Source: Strongyloides papillosus
Taxonomy: Eukaryota; Nematoda; Chromadorea; Rhabditida; Strongyloididae
NCBI GenBank assembly: GCA_005656395.1
Contig: SRSI01000010.1
Coordinates: 868,001 to 932,000 of the forward strand
Reading direction: 5' to 3'
Length of the DNA stretch: 64,000 nt
This document shows positions 57,980 to 64,000 of this stretch, piece by piece. The notes below the pieces were generated by a model, which worked only from the letters and a program-made list of their open reading frames with translations, did no database searches and was not told the origin of the DNA. Within the stretch, counting starts at the first letter, position 1. Each line of letters opens with the position of its first letter. A program made the translations under genes and the position numbers.

Positions 57980-58582
57980 ATGTTAAATCTACGTGACAGA
58001 ATTAAAGGTAAAAATGAAAACAAAGAATACACTAGAACACGTATTGAAGTTCGAGATAGGTTATTGGCTGGAGGTAAATAAAAATTTTTGTCATTATTCT
58101 TTTTGATTATGTTTATAGAGATGAGTGATTTGCAGCAAGCACTTGCGAAAATGCCTTCATGTAGTTTGTCCTTTCCTAATAACAATAATTATGAAATGCG
58201 TTTAATTATAACACCAAAAGAAGGTATGTATTATGGTGGTACATTTGAATTTGAAATTACGGTGCCTATGGAATACAACAACGTACCTCCAATTGTGAAA
58301 TGCAAAACACGAATATGGCACCCAAATATAAATGAACAAGGAGCTATTTGTTTATCTGTATTACGTCCTAACTCACTGGATGGTCATGGATGGATGCCTA
58401 CACGAAGACTCATTGATGTCATCCATGGATTAGATGCTTTATTTGGGGATTTAATTGATTTTGATGATCCTTTAAACATTGAAGCTGCTACGCAATATCA
58501 AAAAAATATTGGACTTTTTAAAACCAAAGTCCAGGACTACATCTATCGTTATGCATCTTCAAAATCATCTAGATATCATTAA
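57980..58582 (+). CDS. UBE2F: NEDD8-conjugating enzyme E2 (UBE2F)
   Basis: E2 that moves NEDD8 from the UBA3/NAE1 E1 to cullins, mainly CUL5 in vertebrates. Exons 57980-58073 and 58119-58582 give 185 residues, exactly the human length. The N-terminal helix MLNLRDRIKG, used for E1 docking, is present. The UBC fold has the IWHPNI motif at about 97-102 and catalytic Cys109 in GAICLSVL, then DGHGWMPTRRL and DFDDPLNIEAA, which distinguish UBE2F from UBE2M. MRPS27 starts 159 bp downstream on the same strand. Confidence 0.96.
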
Positions 58583-58607
58583 ATAATGTATTTAGTGCGT
58601 TTTTACC

Positions 58608-58613
58608 AATAAA
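58608..58613 (+). terminator. Poly(A) signal of UBE2F
   Basis: AATAAA 26 bp after the stop codon and 129 bp before the next same-strand start. Confidence 0.55.
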
Positions 58614-58741
58614 ATACTTCCATATGAAAATGTTATTTTTGATTGTCTTTTGAATAGATTTGTCGTTTTTATACGTTGGAGAAATGTGTCTACACTTTGG
58701 TTAAATTTGTGACATTTGAATTCTTTTTTTTCGTTTATATT

Positions 58742-60083
58742 ATGCTTAGAAAATTGACTATTTCTCTTGCAAAATTTTCTAGAAGGAATTTGTCCTATTC
58801 AAATGTAAAAAAAGCAATTTTAACAAGTGAATTTTCACTAAATAAGGAATGGTCTGATCGACATAATGATATGGAGAAATTATCCCTAGGTGGAGAATAT
58901 GAATGGATTGTAGCTGTACAAAAGAAGTTTATTGGAGGAGGTAAAGCAAGGTTGGTATCTTTTACTTTGATGATTTAATTTTTTAAGTGCTGTTGATGTG
59001 GACGCTGCTGCCTGTGGTGCTGAAGAAAAGGATCAAATTAACGATATTTTAGATTTAATTTATAAACTACGTCATACAGACAATGCATCAGACTTTCTAC
59101 CTTCAACCGAATATGCTACTTTACGTTTATTGTTAAAACACAATGCTACTTCAGAATTTTTTAAAATTTTAAACGATCCTATTAACTACGGAATATTTCC
59201 TAATGAACATGTAGCCTGTTTGGCTATAGATTATTTTATTAGTAAAAATGATTTCAGTTCGGCAGCAAGAATTGCAAGTATTGTTATGCAACAGGAAATG
59301 TTCGATTCAATGCTTCTTAATCATTTGTCTGTTTTTTCACTGGTGAAATTTATTGAATTACCAACTGAAGAGAGGAAAATGAATGAGAATTTGTTAGTTG
59401 TCAAAGGACCTTTCGAGGAAGATGACGAATCTCCTACTTTTCGATATCCGTATTTAAAAAGTAAATGGAATGATAATCATTTTGACATTGAAGAGTGTGG
59501 TTTGTTGGTTTCTAAAAGTTTAAAATTGTTTGTTGATACCATTGATTACGAAGATATAAAATTAAAAAAGTCATTAGAACTTCTAAGCATTGTTATCGGA
59601 AATAAATATGAAGAGTTATTACAATTTCTAGAGAATAATGAAATGAGTTCCTTTAAGGAGTCTGCTTTAAATATCTCAAAAAATATTTGCAATGATCATC
59701 TAGAACGTTTAGGAGAAGAAAATGAAGATGAAAAAAAATTGTTAACTGAAATTATATCAAAAATTGGTGATAGTGTCCCTGGTAATAATTTATTAAGCGA
59801 TGATATAATGAAAGAGTTTAAGAAGATACAGAGTGAAGAGGAGGATAAATTAATTAACACGCAAAAAGTAGAATTCAATTTATGGAATAACCATCGTGAA
59901 AATCTTCTAAAAATTCAAGCAGAAAAGTTAAACTTACAATTTAGACTTCAAGAAATTAACAAAACTAGGGATGAATTAAAAAGTAAGAAAGAAATTTTAT
60001 TCTTTTTTGAAAATAGATCGACATGGGAACTTAAAGCTGCGGAAAAAACAAGGTTTTTAGAAGAAATGAAAATGTCATTATAA
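58742..60083 (+). CDS. MRPS27: Mitochondrial ribosomal protein mS27
   Basis: PPR-type protein of the mitochondrial small ribosomal subunit. Exons 58742-58950 and 58988-60083 with a 37 nt intron give 434 residues (human 414). A basic presequence MLRKLTISLAKFSRRNLSYS fits mitochondrial import. YKLRHTDNASDFLPSTEYA, NDPINYGIFPNEHVACLAID and SAARIASIVMQQEMFDS align with YKFRHSPNCWYL, VQYGIFPDNYTFNLLMD and VVFEVMMQEAFE of human MRPS27. The C-terminal third is charged and coiled-coil-like, also as in the family. Close spacing to UBE2F and BORCS8 suggests a polycistronic unit. Confidence 0.9.
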
Positions 60084-60267
60084 ATGATAATTATTACTAA
60101 AATGTTGTTGCGTTATTTTTAGGTAATTATTATTAGTTATTTATGTATTAGTTGTTTTCGTATATAATTAATATTTTTTTAAAGTTATTTTTAACATTGG
60201 TTATTAATCCTTTATATTTCTGTAATTTTTAATGAATTACCAACACTCATTTTTCTTCATAAAAGAT

Positions 60268-60776
60268 ATGTCTACAAGCAGAAGACCAGGTTATTTATCA
60301 AATGACTGTATTACAACCATAAATTTCAGTATGTTCTTACTCGTTATCATCATAATATAGGAAATTTTTAGTATCAGAAAAAATTTCAGAGTCACTACAT
60401 ATTTTAGATCATGACCCCTCATTAGCATTATATCAAATGCAAGTTCATATTCATAAAACATTACCAAAGATAACATCAAGAAAACATAGAATGATAAAAA
60501 TAAATGAACAATTAGATGGAGCATGTTTTGATATAGATAATTCGAAAGAGTAAGACATTTAAATTTAAGTTAAATGATCTCTGATTTTTACTTTCCAGTG
60601 CTGTAAATTGCATATTAAAAACATCATCCTGTTTACAACGTATGAAGGATAAAATGAATGAATGTCTGTACTTCAGCCAACAGTTAGAATATGAACAAAA
60701 ACGTTTAGGCTACTTGCATAACTGTGATAATAATATTCCAAATGATACATTGTCAACAACAACTGCTACTCAATAA
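60268..60776 (+). CDS. BORCS8: BORC complex subunit BORCS8 (MEF2BNB)
   Basis: Subunit of BORC, which recruits ARL8 to lysosomes and synaptic-vesicle precursors for kinesin transport. Three exons, 60268-60328, 60372-60549 and 60599-60776, give 138 residues; no single exon is long, so the gene is easily missed. SEKISESLHILDHDPSLALYQM aligns with TDKFTESVYVLANEPSVALYRL, and the last exon's DAVNCILKTSSCLQRMKDKM with the SAVKNLVDSSVYF region of the human protein (119 residues). The first intron uses the acceptor ending at 60371; the nearer AG at 60360 would give a stop. It starts 184 bp after the MRPS27 stop. Confidence 0.83.
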
Positions 60777-61180
60777 TAAAGTGTTGATTGATGTAAAAAT
60801 TAAAATAGACTATTTTTAAGTTTATTTAGGGTCCTAATTGGTTATAAATATGATCTCACAAAGAATGAAAAGTATTTAAATGATAAATGATTACATTATA
60901 ATATTCTTATCTTTTTATATCATTAGTAATTCAATATAAAGATTTTTTTATTATATATGCTTCGTAAAAGTTTTTCAATTTTATTTTTTAATTATTGGCA
61001 AAAACATTAGTAACAAAATTCTAATAATAAAATGTACTTTGAAATAATTTTAATATTCGATTATATTAGAATAATTCAACCCATGTGACTTTAATACGCT
61101 ATAAATTTGACAATAACTACTTTGTACATCTATTTAAATATATTATATATAATATATGTGATATAACTTTTACATTGTAG
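60777..61180. other. Spacer BORCS8 / trehalase
   Basis: About 400 bp, AT-rich. It ends with ACATTGTAG directly against the trehalase ATG, a probable splice acceptor at 61175-61180. Confidence 0.45.
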
Positions 61181-63231
61181 ATGATATCTTTTAATTCACG
61201 GCTACTGGTAATTATTTTATGTACTTTTCTATCATATTCATATATTAATTCCCAGTTGCTTCCTCCAATAAAAAGAAAAAGTGGAAGTATTCTTTTACCA
61301 ACATTGGAGGAAATATTAAAGGCAGCTGGGACTTCTAAAGTAGAAAATGATGCCTGTGAATTTCAAATATATGGTGTTGAAAATGTTTGTGATGAAAGAG
61401 ATACAAAAAATTATTTTATCTATTGTACAGGTAAATTATTACACTCTGTTATGTACCATAAATTATTCAATGATTCTAAAACATTTGTTGATAAGCCACT
61501 AAAATATAATCCAAATAAAACAATGACAGACTTTTTAATGCAATTCCCAGAGAGTGTTGAAGAAATTGATAAAAGCAAACTATTAAAATTTATTAATGAT
61601 TATTTTTATGAAGAGGGTCATGAATTAGAAAAGTAAGTGTAAAATTAATTGTATGTTACCGTGTTGTAGTTGTACTTCACTTGATGATTGGTCTGATAAA
61701 CCAGAAAATTTACTGAATATTAAAGACAGTGCTTTAAGAAACTGGGCATTACAATTAAATTTAATATGGAAAAAACTGTGTAGAAATGTTAAAGCTGATG
61801 TCAAGGAAAATGATGAAAAATATTCTTTAATATATATTCCAAATAACTTTATTATTCCTGGTGGGCGTTTTAGAGAATTTTACTATTGGGATACATATTG
61901 GATAATTAAAGGTTTACTTCAATCTGGTATGTATAAAACTGCCAAAGGAATGATCCAAAATTTTTTTTATATAATTAAAAAACATTCATTTATTCCAAAT
62001 GGTGGTAGAATTTATTATTTAAAAAGATCACAGCCCGCACTTCTTACATCAATGGTTGATGAATATTACACAGCTACTAATGACATTGATTTTCTTTTTG
62101 ATGCTATGCCAATATTAGAAACAGAATTATCATTTTGGGAAAGAAGACGAACTGTTAACGTTACTGTAAACGGAAATAATTATGTTGTTTTTCAGTATAG
62201 AGCAGATAGTAATGTACCACGACCAGAAAGTTATTTTCAAGATGTTAATACAACTAAAAACATTAAGGGATGTGATAAAAAACGTGAAATATGGAGAAGT
62301 ATTGGTTCAACTGCTGAAAGTGGTTGGGATTTTTCAACAAGATTTCTATCAAATTTTTCTGATTTTTCTTCTTTCCAAACAACAGATATTGTAGAGGTTG
62401 ACATAAATGCAATATTATGTAACGTTTACGGAACAATATCTAAATTGTATTCTCATATGGAATATAGTGATAAAAGTGATGAATTTAATGACAAATATAA
62501 TAAATTTATGAAAACCTTTAAGGAAGTTTTTTACTACCCTGAATATTTCGGATGGTTTGACTATAATATAAGAGATCAAAAACATAATTTAAGGTATTAT
62601 GCATCAAATATCTCTCCTCTTTTTTGGAAATGTTTTGGTAGTGAAGAAGAAAATAATATACCACTACTGTATAAAAGATTAAAGTCAGAAGGTGTTTTTA
62701 ATTTTCGAGGTGGATTACCAACTAGCTTAATTGATTCAAAACAACAATGGGACTTACCAAATGGTTGGAGTCCAACAAATCATGCAGTTATAATAGGTTT
62801 AAGTAGAACAAATAATACTTAGTATGTTTAAAATAATAATTCTAAATATCAATATATTTAATTTTAGTTTACAAGATGAAGCATTACAATTAGCAAAACG
62901 TTGGATTATTTCAAATTATCGAACATTTAGGAAAGAAAAAGCAATGTTTGAAAAATACAACGTCGTAAGTGAAAGTATTGGTCGAGGAGGTGGTGGTGAA
63001 TATGATGTACAAGAAGGTTTTGGATGGACAAATGGTGTTATTCTTGATCTATTAACAAAATATAACAATAACTTAACTTTAAATGATCTAAATGATATGT
63101 GTAATTTACTGTATCCAAATGAAAAATGTAATTTCACTGTAAGAAATAATTATGCAAAACAAAAATCATCTTTATCACTAGGACTTTTATATTTTTTACT
63201 TATTTTACTTGGAATAAATTTTAACTTTTAA
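61181..63231 (+). CDS. Trehalase, GPI-anchored
   Basis: GH37 alpha,alpha-trehalase that splits trehalose into two glucoses. Exons 61181-61632, 61670-62821 and 62868-63231 give 655 residues. Signal peptide about 1-24. Both family signatures are present: PGGRFREFYYWDTYW at about 214-228 and QWDLPNGWSP at about 510-519, with the glycine-rich GRGGGGEYDVQEGFGWTNG near the end. The C-terminus SLSLGLLYFLLILLGINFNF is a hydrophobic tail with no charged end, as for a GPI anchor. Nematodes have several tre genes and I cannot assign the orthologue. Trehalose is the main stress and transport sugar of nematodes. Confidence 0.96.
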
Positions 63232-63628
63232 TAAACATACAAAAATATAAAATTTTAGAAAGCTTTTTCCATCACATATATAAATTTCAAAATTACTTTT
63301 ATAAAATTACAATTGTTAAATATTTTATGTATATTTTGAATGCAATTATTTTTGTTTATGATAATGGAGAGTTGTGAAATATAATTATATTTTTAAATAG
63401 CTATATTTATGAAATAATAAAAAGTTATAGAAATAATAATTATTGTTATAATTGAATTTTTAAATAACAAAAGTTGAAATATATACGGTAATACTGTTTT
63501 ATTAAATAAAGTTTACTGCTAAAGACAATAAATTTGTCATATTTTTTTGACTTTTAAAGTATCACAATGCTACATTTTTTTCATCACCTTTGTTATTTTT
63601 AAAATTATCTATTTTATTATCATATAAA
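63232..63628. other. Spacer at right end
   Basis: About 400 bp of AT-rich DNA; trehalase 3' UTR, no other feature seen. Confidence 0.45.
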
Positions 63629-63943
63629 ATGGATAATGGTAATATATTAAAAGATAATTGTTCAGTTAATGATAACGTTATAGAATTTAATTGTGGTGGT
63701 AAAATTACGAAATTACAAGAAATCATATTATTTATTGTTTTTTACGTTTACATATAATATTGTTATGTCAATAAATTGAATGAAGATTTAAAATTAATAT
63801 CTGGTAGACCTTTTGAATCTGAGAATTTTGTTAAAGAATTTTCAAATGAATTTGAATCTAATATTAAAAGTATTGCAAGAAATGATCCGCATAAATTTAC
63901 TGATAAAACTTTTTTTGAGGAAAAATCAGAATTAAATAAATGG
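63629..63943 (+). CDS. 5' part of an unrecognised gene, continuing past the window
   Basis: A reading frame from ATG 63629 (MDNGNILKDNCSVND...) stays in frame to 63943, where TGG is followed by the donor GTAAAA, except for one in-frame TAA at 63755-63757. The second block (63776-63943) reads EDLKLISGRPFESENF and is rich in Glu, Lys and Phe. A spliced pair needs a weak acceptor such as GAATGAAG near 63785; otherwise the first block is not coding. I recognise no family. The gene would run on beyond base 64000. Confidence 0.35.
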
Positions 63944-64000
63944 GTAAAATTATTTGTATTTTTTAAATGTAAAAAAATAGAGATTGTGTAGAAAATGTAG

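Noticed and set aside
60351..60360. Acceptor CATAATATAG for BORCS8 exon 2
   Set aside because: Using it puts a TAG in frame after two codons; the acceptor 11 bases on (60371) gives the conserved frame.
1..64000. tRNA, rRNA, SL RNA or CRISPR features
   Set aside because: No B-box-like GGTTCGANTCC, no rRNA core or leader sequence and no regularly spaced repeats were noticed; a proper tRNAscan/Rfam run would settle it.

Overview
This is AT-rich eukaryotic nuclear DNA (introns and spacers well above 75% A+T) with compact genes, many 41-60 nt GT-AG introns, TTTCAG/TTTTAG-like acceptors just before several start codons, and nematode-typical families: an astacin with a ShKT domain, an NLP-12 type neuropeptide, a B-type lamin, Hsp12-like small heat shock proteins and a GALK2-type galactokinase. 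The base composition, tiny introns and gene set fit a clade IV nematode of the Strongyloides/Parastrongyloides kind. That placement is inference; no rRNA or mitochondrial marker is present. I see no tRNA, rRNA, CRISPR array or intact transposon.

Layout. 0-8 kb: a formin of the FMNL/FRL class (5' end outside the window), a secreted astacin protease, and a convergent collagen prolyl 4-hydroxylase alpha subunit. 8.9-18.4 kb: an orphan three-exon protein with an AT-hook-like motif, divergent from a degenerate kinesin; then NBAS and an orphan SPRKK-rich protein interrupted by a one-base frameshift. 19-31.5 kb: PIG-O (GPI anchor synthesis), an ORP9-like oxysterol-binding protein, a selectin-like sushi/C-type lectin membrane receptor, and galactose-1-phosphate uridylyltransferase. 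31.7-39.4 kb: six small heat shock protein genes with the Fe-S scaffold ISCU among them. 41.5-46.5 kb: a secreted low-complexity protein ending in a glutaredoxin-like fold without the redox cysteines, and lamin. 48.5-56.7 kb: a secretory cyclophilin convergent on pyridoxal kinase, the YrdC/Sua5 tRNA-modification enzyme, galactokinase, the nlp-12 precursor and a small TMEM220-like membrane protein. 56.7-63.2 kb: eIF3i, divergent from a close-packed same-strand trio (UBE2F, MRPS27, BORCS8), then trehalase. A fragment of another gene reaches the right edge.

Most genes are unrelated housekeeping genes. Links worth noting are two enzymes of galactose use (GALT and the galactokinase), the heat shock array with its nearby TATA, HSE-like and CRE-like sites, and several convergent pairs whose 3' ends must abut or overlap. 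All splice junctions were worked out by hand from GT/AG signals, frame continuity and protein-family conservation; none has transcript support here.
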